Below the pieces are notes generated by a model. It was not told the DNA's origin, searched no databases, and saw only the letters and a list, made by a program, of their open reading frames with translations. A stretch of DNA of 64,000 nt from Chalara sp. BL73 (lineage: Eukaryota > Ascomycota > Leotiomycetes > Helotiales): positions 1 through 64,000 of the forward strand of contig CAKJVC010000182.1 in NCBI GenBank assembly GCA_918026815.1, given 5' to 3'. The number at the start of each line of letters is the position of its first letter. Position 1 is the stretch's first letter. Position numbers and translations under genes: made by a program. Of the stretch, positions 1-13,250 are shown piece after piece.

Positions 1-3000
1 ACATCAAACGCGCCCGTACCAACTTTACTTGTCCTGCCAATCACGATCCGCGCGCTGGGACTAGACAGGTTGTCAAAATCGCCTTCGCAAACCGCATCCG
101 CTAGGAAGCCAATCGTTGTCTCGAAGCTCATCTTCATGAAAGGACTGACGTTATCCTTCAGTCCATTTCGACTGAACCCGATGAAGCCTCCACCCCGCGT
201 CATATAGTCAGCAATGAGATTCAAATGCCGTTGATTGACATCTATGCCGTGGCCACCAAAGACACCCGAGAGCTCTTGAATGATAGTAGCTCGACAAGCT
301 TCAACACCATACACGCGAAGCATGGCTGCGATGTCGTTTGTGGATATTTTGTTCGGATTGATGAAGTCACCGTAATTCTGCATGGCTCTAAGATTGACCC
401 CTTCAGTGTGCACCACCGGAGCTTTGGAAGCTTTCCCCGTCATAAAATCCTTGACATCTTCGTTAGGTACAAATGTGCATGCCCCTATATGCTCAATCTT
501 CTGGATTTCCACCTTACGGAGGGCCTCCTCAACGATGGTAAGCATGAGGACTTTGTCAACTCCCGCCTCGTACTCCAGAGTTAGGCGACACCATTGTCCC
601 GCTTCCTCGTCGCAAAGAAAGCTAGCAATGTCGTTGCATCTTTTTTCACTTCAGCCCCACGATCAGACGCTGCAGTTGAGATTACTTTAGTATCTGCCTG
701 CAACTCATCGTCCTCCTCAGGAAGCATTCGAGGACTATGACCAATACCTTCGTCAACTTCCTCAAAGTCTTCTGGATCCATAGCATCTTGCTGAGCTTTC
801 GATTGAATCGCATCATCTTCTTCGTCATTGGCCCCATAGCTTACAGCTTCTGCCCGATTCGCTCTTTGCTTGTCGTTTGTAGCATCGTCGTCCCCTTCAT
901 CGTCGTCCTCGTCCTCATCCACCTCTTTTGTAGCTTCAGGCCGCATTTCTTTCAGAGCACGGGAAGCAGTCCCGATCTCAGCCACCTTTTTGATCTTGGG
1001 GTCTCTATTCTTCTTCAGCGCTTTGCGAGTGAGTTGCTGTAGCCTTGGCGCGAATTTGTGTTGCAATGAATTAAGAACGTCGGCTATTGTGATGGCATAT
1101 GTTTCGGTATAATCCTTAGACGGGAAAAACTTGATCTCGATATCATATGTTTTTGCTTGTGCATAAGCGATCCCTCGATCAATTCGTTCTTTAACGGTGA
1201 CTGCATCGACCACCTCTGCAAGATACAATTCACTGATAGACTTTGCAAACTTTTCGCCCGCTTCTGGTGGAAGCTCCCCATTGATATGCAGCGTCATGGT
1301 TGGCGTTGAGATCTGGCCACTAGCTGTCATAATAATCTCTCGGAGACGCGGTATACCCAATGTAACATTCTTCGCAGAATGTCCTGCCAAGTGGAAAGTA
1401 TTAAGTGTCATCTGTGTCGATGGCTCTCCTATCGACTGGCCCGCAACGATGCCTACTGCCTCCCCAGGTTCAACTGTTGATTTGAGGTATTTCGCCATTA
1501 AAATTTGTTCGAGAAGCTTACGACTGCCGACGGGTTTATGTAGGCAACCAATTGCATACTTCTCCTTAACTAATCCATCTGGGTTTTTCTTGAGATAACT
1601 TGTAACCTCATTGAAATATTTCTCGGAAGTTGCGTAAGCATGTTTGCCGGGATGAAACTGTGATTGAACTGGATCTGGGCCTTTGTTGAGATGAATACCA
1701 TCAGCACTGGCATGCTTGACAGCCTTCTTCATTTTTCTCAGGATAAGTTCCTTTTCCTCGAAGATCGCTTCAACACCATCGTAGTATCCCAGCTGATGCA
1801 GCTCAGAATCTAAGTTCTCCAGCACAAACTTGAAATCGCGCGAATGTTTCTGCTTCGTTACATCAAGGCCGTCTTCGCCGTAAATAAACTGGATCATTGA
1901 GCCATCTGAGTCTCTCACCGACGTGTCATAATGTATTTTGCAACCTTCCAGGCCTTTAATGATACATCTTTGCAGGTAACCAGAGCGAGACGTTTTCACG
2001 GCTGTATCAATAAGCCCTTCTCTCCCTGCCATAGCATGGAAGTAGTACTCTTGCGGACGAATTCCTGTCAGGAACCGGTTAACAACATATCCTCCAGCTC
2101 GTATATGAGTCTCGAATGGCTTGAAGCACGGTAACGACTTTCCGCTGACCATAACCGGAACACGACGACCTTCTAGAACTTGCTGCCCAAGATTACACGA
2201 TATTAGATTAGCGTTTACAGCAGAGCCCTTGGCTCCAGAAACAGTCATATTTTGCATCTGATTCTTCGGGAACTGCTTCACCAATCCTGTTGGAAGACAT
2301 GCCATCGTTATGGCAGATGACAAATCCCGTGAGGCACCGTTCATCAACATATCCAGGCCTGATTGTTTGCTATCGTCTCTTAAGACGCCTTCCAAGCGGT
2401 CCAGGAGCTCTGGATCAGTATCCGTGGGCATTTGTTCCTCGAGACCGACATATTTAGCAGCAACTGATATGCCGACTTTATCAGCACCATTTAAAGTCTC
2501 TCTCCTCAATTTCTCTCCTTCCGGTGTTAATCGGAGGTCGTCCATACCACAAGTGAAGGCCCTCATATGCAGAAATTTCGTGAGTAGTCGACCCAGTATG
2601 CTCAGAGTTTTGCCAGCAACCGCTGGTCCATAAGCTTCGTGGATAGAATGAACAAAGCCTCCACTAGAAGGACCGATCTGAGATTTATCAAGGATACCGG
2701 TGACAAACTCTCCGCCGTGGAATATAACTAATCCTTCTTCTGACGTTGATCCCCACCGATCAGCGGAAGTCAAAGTTTTGCTTGAGAGGAATAAAGGTCC
2801 ACAACCGACAGGGACTATGTTCTGTAATATTGTTGTAATGACTTGCTTACCCGTCCAACGAGCCACCGGCTTTAGTATTGCAGGAGGAACTGTCTCAATA
2901 CGGTCACTGACCGTATGTCCGCTCTCAGGACGAAGACAATTATAGATGAGCTGCTGATAAGCTGCGCGGTCAAAAAAAGTGTCTCTGTTACACATCCAGA

Positions 3001-5111
3001 CTGATACTGAAATATGATCCTGAATGAGACCACGCAATGGTTTACCCGAAGTTGCAACAAGATACTGGTGATCAGTATCTGCAATCTGCAATGCTTCGGC
3101 TCTGGCAATTTCATTTTGAGGAAAATGCATGTTCATTTCATCTCCATCGAAGTCGGCATTGTACGTATTACAATTAGCATAGTGCATTCGAATTGTCTTT
3201 TCCCCAGGGAGAACTCTTGCTCTGTGTCCCATTATTGAAGGCTTGTGCAAAGTGGGTTGTCGATTCATCAATACCACATCTCCATTTGTTAGATGCCGAT
3301 GAACTTTCTTGTTGCGTCCACCACAAGAGCCACTGCCAGTGGTAGCCAGTAGTTGATTCGCCAGTGCCATCCGCTCATCAGGAGTTTTGGTTCGAAGGCT
3401 AATCACCATCCCATTCTCGTTCTCGATAGCAGCTGCCCCAGGCCATTTATCAATGCCATTAATGACTGCTTGCTGCAACTCCTTGAAATTGTGACTAGTG
3501 ACAGGCTCTGGATATGTGAGTTTCTTGGCAAATACTGGAGGAACCCCGATTTCATTGGTCTCAATGTTCGGGTCTGGAGAGATGACACTACGTGCGGCGA
3601 AATTAACTCGCTTGCCCATCATATTCTTTCTAAAAAGCCCTTCCTTCTTCTCCAACTTCTGTTTGATTCCGTCCTCGTTCTTCTTTCCTGCAGCGCCCTG
3701 TATGGGATTGCGATCACGGTCAATAAGAGAGTTGACAGCATCTTGAAGTGCGCACCCTTCTTCCTGAAGATCCTGGTAGTCTCGGCGTCGTCGACCCGAG
3801 TTCTCCTCATCGTCGCCTTTGCTGATTTCTTGGTAAATCAATGCGACATTCTCTGATCGCTTCAAAATCAACTTATAAAGGTTGTTTTGTTGATCTTCGG
3901 ACAGATCATTGTCTCCAGTACGGGCTTCTGGCCGATACTTATTCGGTGGAACTAACAAAGTCTGTAAAAAGAACATGTCTGCAGTAACCTTGGTAGGTCT
4001 TTTTGATGACGATCTGGAGGCGTAAATAAGAGAAAAAATATCCTGCTCCTTCTCAAAAAGAGCTTGCAATGAAGCTCTGACTTCTGTTGGGGGAATATAT
4101 CGTTGCGAAACTTGGGCTTTCGTTCCCAAACTTCTACCCTTTTTCGTATTTGAATCTGCCATTATTACATCCCCGTTCACGTCCAAACTTTCGCCTTCTT
4201 CATCCTCATCACTAGTTGATGAGAGCATATCTGTAATTCCCTCATCAAAGCCGCCATCAGCCTTTTCTCCTTGTTGTATCTTCACAACAGAATTGACGGC
4301 TCTAAAATCTCCCTGCGCCATCTTTGCCTTTTCCTTCTCTGTGAGTGGTTTCTCGAATATTTTGACAAACCTATCCTTTCTATATGTTGGGGAGATTCCT
4401 CCGCAATTCCGGCAGTTTTTTCCCACAGAGATATCCCTCATAAACTGCTTCACAACTCTTTGGCGGGCCTCAAACACACCTTCGTTTTTTTCTTTCTTCC
4501 AGTTCCATGAAGGAATTTCCTTCCCGACAATTTTTATTGACCTCTTCACATACAGAGCCCTCCGCCGGATTACATCGTCAGCAGGTGATTCATTTTCAGA
4601 GATGTTGTCTCCTTCTGCCTCGTCTTTTGCCTGAGACACTTCAATATTGTCTATGTCTTCTGCTGCCGCAAGCAAGCCATGCTGAATTAAACGAAGCTTG
4701 CATTGGTATCTATTTACCTCCTGGCGAGACATCTTCAATTTGTCGCAGTAGATACATCTGGCTCGCAAAAGTCGTAAAGTGATACTCATGAACGTGGGGT
4801 GGTAAACAGGAACTGGAAGTTCGATATGACCAACATGGCCGGGGCAGGCAAAAGACGAGAGGTTACAAGTCGTGCATCTATGCTTCAAGTCAGTAATCTG
4901 AACTAAATGCGATTGATTCAAAAACCAACGTGTTGTCACCCCAAGCGCCGAGAGCAGGGTCATATAAGCCTCCTGGCACTGGGTGTAAGAGTGTATCAAA
5001 AGTGACTGGATTCTGTATCCGCTTTACAGAGAGCGCCTTGACCTCATCGCCGGTGTAGAAGCCAAAGTCCACAGCGGCAATGACTGAGGGAACAGGCTGA
5101 GAGATATTCAT
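1..5111 (-). CDS. RPA190: RNA polymerase I largest subunit (3' end just off window)
   Basis: Catalytic largest subunit of nucleolar RNA polymerase I, which transcribes 35S rDNA. Exon 1 is 5111-4930 (MNISQPVPS... to ALGAWGDN). A 52-nt intron 4929-4878 restores GDN-T-CTTCNL, the N-terminal zinc-binding region (CTTC...CPGHVGH). Other landmarks are the CIYC and CRNC zinc ligands, the Mg-binding NADFDGDEMN near residue 630 (about 3135-3165), the bridge helix MAGREGLIDTAVKTSRSGY (about 2000-2060), and an acidic Pol I-specific insert near 700-1000. The main frame stops at 581, but homology resumes in another frame with QWCRLTLEYEA. An intron 704-640 (65 nt; alternative acceptor 649) joins the frames and gives 1664 codons by position 1, against about 1660 in yeast. 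The C terminus reads through GRTSKVGTGAFDV, so only a few codons are missing. The gene is divergent from PRP3. The second intron is inferred; the rest is firm. Confidence 0.95.
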
Positions 5112-5488
5112 TTTGGGCTGATCGATCCAAAGCGCAAGCCTTAGGACGCATAGAGTATGCTGACTAGATCAATCAATCAGTGAATCAATCAAATATTGAA
5201 TCTTGACTTGACTCGGATTTTTTTCCGCGTATTGAAGACTTCATCAATTGAAGACCAAAAAAAAAAGTTGCGATAAGAGACCCACTACAGCTTCGGGCCC
5301 ACTTCCACTAGGTTATCTGTCGCACGTGATGATAGGGTTCTAGAAAAGTATCATTGATTAAATAAAGTACACCTGAATGACCACTGAGTCCTACTCATCT
5401 CCATCCCCTTTCATATCCATCGCCCACAAGTCGACGCCTCCACGCCGCGTCAGATAATTTCTGCACCTACGCACTACCGCCTTTGAAA
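5112..5488. promoter_or_regulatory. Divergent RPA190/PRP3 intergenic promoter region
   Basis: 377 bp separate the two divergent start codons. It contains short poly-A/T tracts (about 5219-5224 and 5258-5267) and a CACGTG E-box at 5323-5328. I see no convincing TATA box. Promoter function is inferred from gene orientation only. Confidence 0.5.
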
Positions 5489-7012
5489 ATGGATCGGCAC
5501 AAATCAAATCCAGGGGCATCACCCATCCTGTCTCCTCGGCATGATTCAGCTAGTCGTATTGGGAAGCCAGAATCAGCTGCAGAGAAGCTGGCAGCTCTGA
5601 AAGCTAGAGTTGCAGCAGCAGTGGGTAGTAGTAAGGCAAAGAGCCTAGGTCCCGGGATGCCTTCCACTGCAGTATCAGCAAGAGGAGGTCTGAATGTGGA
5701 TTTACATCCAGCTTTACAAAATATGGAACAATACAAGCCTTCCAAGACGGTAGCTCCAAAGTTTGCAACAAGCATTGGAAATGCACGGCCTCAGCCTGAG
5801 AAGTCTGTACCGAAGAAACAGCTCGACCTATCTGGACCTTCCGCTGAAGAGACTCGCAACAATCCATACTTCGACAACAGCCTAGGTGGACAAACGGCTA
5901 CACTAAAGAATAGGCACTCCCGAGTGCTAGTGTTTAATCCTAAGGGAAAATATATTCAGCAGGCAAACGCGCTCCGAAGACAGGCTAAACTGGAGGAAAT
6001 GAAAAAGCGGATTGCTGAATCATCCCGAAAGATTGGCATTGACGAGGATATAGATACTGAAAAAAAATATATCATCGAGTTGCCTCCAGAGATAGAATGG
6101 TGGGACGAAGGTTTGATGGAATCGAAGAATTATGATCGCATATATGATGTGAAGACGTTAAAAATCGATACAGCTGACTCTATTATTACGGAATATGTCC
6201 AACACCCCGTCCTTCTTGAGCCTCCGCAGGAAAAGAACGCACCCGCTCCAAAGCCTATGTTCTTAACCAAAAAGGAGCAAAGTAAACTGCGGCGCCAACG
6301 CCGAATGGCCGATTTGAAGGAGCAACAAGCCAAAATTCGATTGGGCCTTGTACCAGCACCTGCCCCAAAAGTCAAGAAGGGTAATCTAATGAGGGTTCTC
6401 GGTGAAGAAGCAGTGAAAGATCCAACAGCAGTGGAGGCACGAGTCAACCAGGAAATTGCTGCACGGCACGAGGCCCATGTTGAAATGAACGAAGAACGAA
6501 AGCTTACCAAAGAACAACGTCATGAGAAACTGGCTTTGAACCAAGAAAAGGATGCTGCGAAGGGTATACACGTTCTAGTGTTCAAGATCAATAATTTGTC
6601 AAATGGGGCACATCGTTTCAAAATTGGCAAGAACGCAGAGCAGATGGCACTAACAGGAGTTTGCATAATTCATCCACGCCTCTGCTTGGTTGTTGTTGAA
6701 GGTGGGGAGCATAGTGTTCGCCAATATCGAAAACTTATGATGCAACGAATTGATTGGACCGAGAACTCTCCGACGCGCATCAAAGAGGGCGCAAGAGCTG
6801 AGGGTCTACAGGATTGGTTGAAGGCCGAGGACGAGAAAGGAGAACTGAAAGATCTGGCATTGAATAAGTGCGAGCTGATCTTTGAGGGCGAACAGAAGTC
6901 AAGAGCATTCAGGAAATGGGGAAGCAAGGTGTGCGAGACGGATAGTGCGGCTCGGGATGCTTTGACCAGGGCAAAGATGGAAAACTTCTGGACCATGGCT
7001 AAGAATATGTAA
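5489..7012 (+). CDS. PRP3: U4/U6 small nuclear ribonucleoprotein Prp3
   Basis: Component of the U4/U6 and U4/U6.U5 tri-snRNP, acting in nuclear pre-mRNA splicing. The ORF is intronless, 507 aa, starting at ATG 5489 (MDRHKSNPG); an in-frame TTG six bases upstream is not a eukaryotic start. The low-complexity basic N terminus (residues 1-110) is followed by the conserved NPYFDNSLG / NRHSRVLVFNPKGKY stretch, a PRP3 central domain with EIEWWDEGLM, and a Lys/Arg/Glu-rich helix (LTKKEQSKLRRQRRMADLKEQQ). The C-terminal DUF1115-type domain has VFKINNLSNGAHRFKIGKNAEQMALTG with IDWTEN near residue 425. Length fits fungal Prp3. It is convergent with RAD3, with only 186 bp between stop codons. Nothing is broken. 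Confidence 0.95.
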   Translation: MDRHKSNPGASPILSPRHDSASRIGKPESAAEKLAALKARVAAAVGSSKAKSLGPGMPSTAVSARGGLNVDLHPALQNMEQYKPSKTVAPKFATSIGNARPQPEKSVPKKQLDLSGPSAEETRNNPYFDNSLGGQTATLKNRHSRVLVFNPKGKYIQQANALRRQAKLEEMKKRIAESSRKIGIDEDIDTEKKYIIELPPEIEWWDEGLMESKNYDRIYDVKTLKIDTADSIITEYVQHPVLLEPPQEKNAPAPKPMFLTKKEQSKLRRQRRMADLKEQQAKIRLGLVPAPAPKVKKGNLMRVLGEEAVKDPTAVEARVNQEIAARHEAHVEMNEERKLTKEQRHEKLALNQEKDAAKGIHVLVFKINNLSNGAHRFKIGKNAEQMALTGVCIIHPRLCLVVVEGGEHSVRQYRKLMMQRIDWTENSPTRIKEGARAEGLQDWLKAEDEKGELKDLALNKCELIFEGEQKSRAFRKWGSKVCETDSAARDALTRAKMENFWTMAKNM

Positions 7013-7198
7013 TTAGTTACCACCGGCACCCTCACAGTAAATGCCATCTTAGATACTCCCCCAATAATAATCTACTCAATAGGGGAAAAAAATAGTTTCA
7101 GGATATGCGCTCATGCGCTATAGGCAATATCAATCTCAATACTACTTTACATCTTTGCTTTACTCGTTACATTGATTGGTCCGTTACGGGCACTTCCC

Positions 7199-9956
7199 TC
7201 AATTTTCATCCATAGCCATCAGAGAAGCTTCCAGTTCATCATCATCATATCCATATTCATCTCCATTCGCCACCAAATTCTTTACACCATCCTGCACTGC
7301 CTGTAATTCTACGTCTCCCTTTTCTTTCAATGCCTTGACCTCCTCGTCTCCTTGCCTTTCCTGGAAAGCCTTCAGATCACGCAAACTCCATGTACTAATA
7401 CCTTCCTGGTCTCTAGCCATAAATGGCTGGGCCATATCCCGCAGAAATTTTCTCGCGCTGCCTACTGCCATGTCAGTACTAAGATTAACTTCACTCTCTA
7501 GTAAAGCCTGGTTTATCCATTTCGGAAGCTGGGTTCGCTTTTTGAGGAACCTTCTGTCCGCTAGCACCATTATTCCATAGTCATCCTTTCCTCTCAAGAC
7601 ACGTCCTAGACATTGTGCTGCGTGACGCATAGCGTCGAAGGACAAGAAGTCATTTTCTTTAATACGATACTTCTCTCGCAGGAATTCGAGGCGGGCTTTA
7701 AGGATTCGCGATTCGGTATACTGAAACGGAACTCCTATGCAAAGCACAGTCCTGCCATACTGGTGGTCAAAATCGATTCCCTCGCTAACTTTTCCACGGG
7801 CGACGCAAAGAAGTATTGCGCCTCGACCATTGCAACAGGCTGTGCGGTAAGTCTCCAAAGCTAAAGAGGTCTCTTGTGCGTCAGGAGTTTCGACCAGGAT
7901 GAGCTTATATTTCCAGACTTCATCTAAGATACCCATTCCCTGCCACATGCTGATAATAGACTCCATATATAAGTAGGAGGGGAAAAAAACGACCATGCCA
8001 TCAGGTGTAAGTTTCGAAAATTCGGTAAGAATATTACCGTAATTCCGAACTACAGACGGCTCATTTCTAACCAAGAAACTCGATGAAACGTTGACCTGAT
8101 CCGAGCCTCGAGTAACGATCATGGGCAAGAAAGAGCGCCGTGCCAATGTCATGCTATACGATTCCTGGACAACAGTCTCAAACCCGAGCATTTTGGGGTA
8201 CATTTCAAGAGGAGAAATAGTTCCAGAAGTGATGATAACGGAGGAAAATCGGTCAAATACAGGTTTAATCGCGATAGCAGCGTCAAGGCACGTAAAATGG
8301 AGAACCGGGTTAGGAACTTCAGCAGTGTCTGACTCGTATGGTTCTAGTATGAGGAGGAAACCAGTCTCGTACGTGGCAACTAGTGTAGCAAAAGTAGCTA
8401 CCTCCTGAAGTGGTTGGTAATCTTCGATGTTTGTAAGTTCGAGTGTACGTACGAGGGATGTAAGCCTCTCTGCACAGAAGCGTAATGGTTTCTTTTCGAT
8501 GAAAGTGTATTCCTTCAGGTGGGCCAAAAATGATGGGGGCGTCTCGGAGATGACCTGGCGTACTTTCATACGCGTCTTTAGATATTCAATGAATCGCATC
8601 AAAAACGCAACAAAGTGCTCAGCTCGACGTATATTTCCCGGTACTGCCTCCTGGAGGAGATCATCCGGCAGAGCTGGGTTTGACATAAACGCTTCTTCTT
8701 CACGGGCTTCACCCGCTTCTTTCAAGCCCTCGACCAACGCATTGTATTCGTTCTTGAGTTTTTCTGCATCGCTATCTCTCATTTCGGAGATCTTCTTTTC
8801 TAGATTTTTTGCACCTCGGGTCGCTTTACGCAGCGAATCCTCGGTGATGTCGGTGCTCAGAGATTCAATACATACGTTATCGATGTTATGGGCCTCATCA
8901 AATACTACTATGCAGTCTTTCGAAAGCTCCTTCGATACCCTCTCGGCGATCTTAGGGTCGAGTAAATAGTGATACGAGTAGATTATGACGTTGCAAAACG
9001 ACATCTAAGTAGATTAGTGTTTCTGATATTTCCTATTTGCATGAAGACAGACCATTCTTCTTGATGTAAAATAGGGGCATTGCTTTTTTTCTTCTCCATA
9101 TCTCATGATCCCATCCAAGGTCCAGACGCCATTTGGAATAAGGTTATGTGGCTCCAGAAGATCCAGGTTCTGCGAAAATTAGCATTACTGTCATCGACAA
9201 ACTAGTATTAAACTCACATCGTGATAAATGCACACTGGAACGTCCTCTCCTCTTTCTTTCTTCTCCTTAACAAAACCAGCGGTCAGACTTCGGCATCGTG
9301 CATCAACTACTGCGCCACTCTTCTCTCGCTTGACAGATGGATGGAGGCAGAGATTCTTCCGACTTGTTAATCCTAAGCCTCGAAACTCCTCCACATGCCC
9401 AAGCTGCTCCGCGCGGTACTTCATCAAGGCTCTCAGCTCTGCCAGTGCCTTTTCGATCTCAGACATCGTGCCTACTAAGTTAGTTTTGTAACCGATGCGG
9501 GGCAAATGATGTGACTCACGTGAGCAGTAAATAAGTTTGCGGTGCTCTGGATTGTATTGTTGGTATGCAACAATCAGGGATAGAAGAGACACAGTCTTGC
9601 CTGTCCCTGATGGCATCTCCAGAACACAATGGCCACCTGCATCAAGGGTTTCTGTTCTATGTCAGCGAACGACGGACTGGCACTTGTGAAGACCTGGGCT
9701 CACTTTTGAGATCACACATGTAGCTTCGAGTAAAAACATGATTAATTGTGATATCTAACTCAAGGCCAGGACAACTTACGCATATTGCTCTGTAGGTCGG
9801 ATTAGTTTTGTAGATATCTAGGAAGTCCTGAAGGTTCATACCTGGATAAATTCTTGGATATGGAAACAACACGGGCAGATCACTACATATTCAATCAGCC
9901 TCAAGCAAAACAACGAAGGCTCTCCATATGGGCTATTACTCGATATTGAATCTCAT
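7199..9956 (-). CDS. RAD3: TFIIH / NER DNA helicase XPD (Rad3), 8 exons
   Basis: 5'-3' superfamily 2 helicase of TFIIH, needed for nucleotide excision repair and Pol II initiation. I reconstructed exons 9956-9940, 9882-9842, 9789-9780, 9723-9704, 9651-9520, 9471-9218, 9169-9053 and 9004-7199. All junctions are GT/AG, introns are 48-57 nt, and the total is 2397 nt = 798 aa plus stop. The start reads MRFNIDDLPVLFPYPRIYP, matching the family. Walker A is EMPSGTGKTVS. The four Fe-S cysteines sit in SRKNLC, DARCRSL, VPVCIYHD and KQCPYF. The DEAH box is VVFDEAHNID and the late helicase motif is HAAQCLGRVLRGKDDYG. The C terminus is acidic and variable. Exon 3 is only 10 nt (AGCAATATGC), completing EQYAYMCDLK. 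Automatic gene finders would likely miss exons 1-4. Confidence 0.96.
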
Positions 9957-10276
9957 CTTGACCTTCGTTGGCAGATATATCTACGGCTCAGATCTCGGAG
10001 GTGCCTAAATGAATATTCCAAGTAGTCAATGAGGCTACCGCCAAGATAACTGTGCCAAGACCACAAGCTGTAAGGCTACCTCGTGGCATGCCTGCCTAGA
10101 GGTCACGCAGAGACTCATATAAAGTCGAGCTACTCCCACAATCTCAATTTGTACACTCATTTTCCAGTTCTGCACAGCTTTCGAGTTGTAAGCATAAGTG
10201 TGCGTCTCCTGCCTTTTGGTATTGTGCAGCATATCAATTATACTCATTCTTCTTTCTTATAGTCTTGCACTGTTTT

Positions 10277-10540
10277 ATGGCCCATGAATCTGAACCAAGG
10301 TCCATTTATGAAGATGAATTGCTTCTTTCTCATGTAAGGAATACTGTATAAACACTCTGTGGATACATCGGGCAGCACAATTTAAGTAATGCTCAGCTAA
10401 TAGAAGAATTCTTATCGAGTACGGACATAATCTTGCAGGAACTAAGTGAAGACGAACTTAGCAATGATACCATCTTCGCCAGATTCCGCATTGTTTATTA
10501 TTTGAGCAGCCCCCGTAGACTAGAGAGCCATAGGCGATAA
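10277..10540 (+). CDS. Candidate small two-exon gene, 66 aa, unknown
   Basis: ATG at 10277 opens 19 codons (MAHESEPRSIYEDELLLSH) to a GTAAGG donor at 10334. A 63-nt intron ends at CAG 10396, and exon 2 (10397-10540) adds 47 codons and a TAA. The reading frame is kept exactly across the junction. The second exon reads LIEEFLSSTDII... and ends in an Arg-rich tail (SSPRRLESHRR). The protein is acidic then basic, with no signal peptide or membrane segment and no family I recognise. It lies 320 bp beyond the RAD3 start, divergent from it. It could be a real small gene, a remnant of a larger one, or chance. Transcript evidence would decide. Confidence 0.35.
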
Positions 10541-12597
10541 GTTCGGCCACCCTCCGTTTGCTTCTCACAGCCTGGGTGATGCCTCATCTGGTGTTGATAC
10601 AGTGCTCGCTCCTTAGACAGGAACGCTAGCGGCTATGAGCGACAGCAAACCAAAGGTGTACATGCATAGGTTTCGCGTGTTTACGGTTTCGTAATCTGTT
10701 AGTAAACCTACGGCTGACACAGTCTCTTTCTTATACATGGCACACATCTTAAATGGAGATGAGAGGTACGCACAATGTTCAATCGTGACAGTCGTGTGCG
10801 TCCTCGGTTATGGAGACGCCGATCTCCTCGTCGGGTTGCTAGTCCACCTCGACATTGAAAGGTACCCGTATTATCCCAGCTCAGGGGAGTAGGTGTTGAC
10901 TATGAGACTGGCCTAAGATCAGTTACTCAACGACTTTGCAAGACTGATCCATCTTCAGGCCTCTCTTATATCCCGATCAAACTTGGGAAGTCTCTCTCCT
11001 AGAACACACTTCTTACGGACAAGGAGCTAGCCTATCAGGCTCTCCTCGAAATGGAGAGCAGTGGACATATGGTTATTTCTAGCCTAATGCTAGGATTGTG
11101 TACTTAAGCTCCATAGGCGAGAGTGTGAAATGGTAAATAATAAGCTTCAGCAAGTATTTCTACCCGGCAGGCAGAGTTTCATGAGTTCTTGGCCTCCAAG
11201 ACGGATTTGAAGTAGCAGATGAATGTTTGGGAAGTACGGCCTTCATGAAAGGGCTTTCTGGCACCAATCTGAACATAAACTGCCAAATAGTTCCTAAAGA
11301 CTTCCACCTTGGGTTGTCTAAGACATCAACGCAAATCACAGGGGTTCAGCAACTAAGCTCTTGACAATATATCACATTCCCACGTCTTTATCTACTCCTG
11401 CCAAAGCAAATAGAGCTCCAAACCTTAATATGATCTTTATCATGGCTATCAACGTTCAGCAAAACTAGAAGCCAGCTAGATTCCCTTGTAGTGGGAAGAT
11501 TGCCCCCTGCTACAAATTCCAGTCAGTCCGCCTGAAGTCAATAAAGCATGATACTCCGATGTATCTGTCAGCATATGACAACTTAGATAAATATAGTTGT
11601 GTAGCCATGCTTCAGGTGACCGAATTATGTACACAAATGCTACATTGCTAGTTAGATCGCCACTCTTTAATGTTGCCTATTGAGAGGCTACAATAGATGC
11701 AATGTGGCATCGGAGAACAGTTTCCCAATACAATAACACTTGTGCTCAACCCAGATCTGAAAATTTTGTTCGCTGTTGTTTGTGCTTCTCACAAGAGATG
11801 GATCAGATATACCAAGTTCCAGTACGAGGCCTGCTACTGAGGATACAGTCATTCACTAACGTGCAAAGTATCTTCTGTAATCGAATTTAGTTGCAACCAT
11901 ATTGAGCAGAAAAAACCAATTCTCTTATGGTAAAACATATTCAAAGCACCTCAGTCTTATGAAGGCTCCGGTATCCAGCTACAATAAGCAATCCATTATT
12001 CTCACACCAGTGGAGGAGAAGCAGCTCTTCGGCTTGCCTATCATAGCGGTAGCCCAATCTAATAGAAACAATTATTACCTTCCAAGTCTTCAGACATATC
12101 ACTTACTAGACCAATTATGCCCTAGAGTACTGTCGCAAATGCTCTGTCTTTCTAGCGCAAGCCTTATATTCTTGAGCCTAGCTCATTCTAAACGCGTGCG
12201 CATGTGGTAAATAAAGGCCATGCGCTATCCAATATAGAATCATATCAATAACGATGGCTCCCTGCCAAAAACATAACAGCGTGGTTACGCGCGTTAATGC
12301 GACAGTGTAATCATTTCTCATATACAACATACATGTCACAATGTAATCAGCAGTGGTTAAAAATCATGATTCATTTGATGGCTCAGCGCCCCATCGCTGG
12401 CCCAAATAATATACACCCTGTGTCATTTGCGAAATAACTCCATGCCATAAACCCATGTGTAAAAAGACCCGGCCCAACCCATTATGCCACCAAATACCTC
12501 GAGTCGACTTTCCGGGGCACAAGGCCAACCATCATTGTACCTCGTCCCAAGATTGTCATGTCGAGAGACCCAGCGGAAGACGCGCGAAATCAGAAAT
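10541..12597. other. Interval without a secure gene; scattered short open frames
   Basis: About 2 kb of ordinary base composition. There are several short open stretches on the plus strand: an Arg-rich run at about 10773-10857, and frames near 11205-11490 and 11575-11890. They are interrupted by stops and join in no convincing gene model. They may be decayed coding sequence or chance. No tRNA or repeat was recognised here. Confidence 0.4.

Positions 12598-13250
<653 letters not shown>

Noticed and set aside
225..690. Plus-strand ORFs over the RPA190 3' end
   Set aside because: Shadows of the conserved minus-strand RPA190 frame.
5483..5488. PRP3 start at an upstream TTG
   Set aside because: Not a eukaryotic start; ATG at 5489 follows immediately in frame.
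9957..12597. tRNA or 5S rRNA gene in the RAD3-H3 gap
   Set aside because: No A/B-box pair or cloverleaf could be found by eye.
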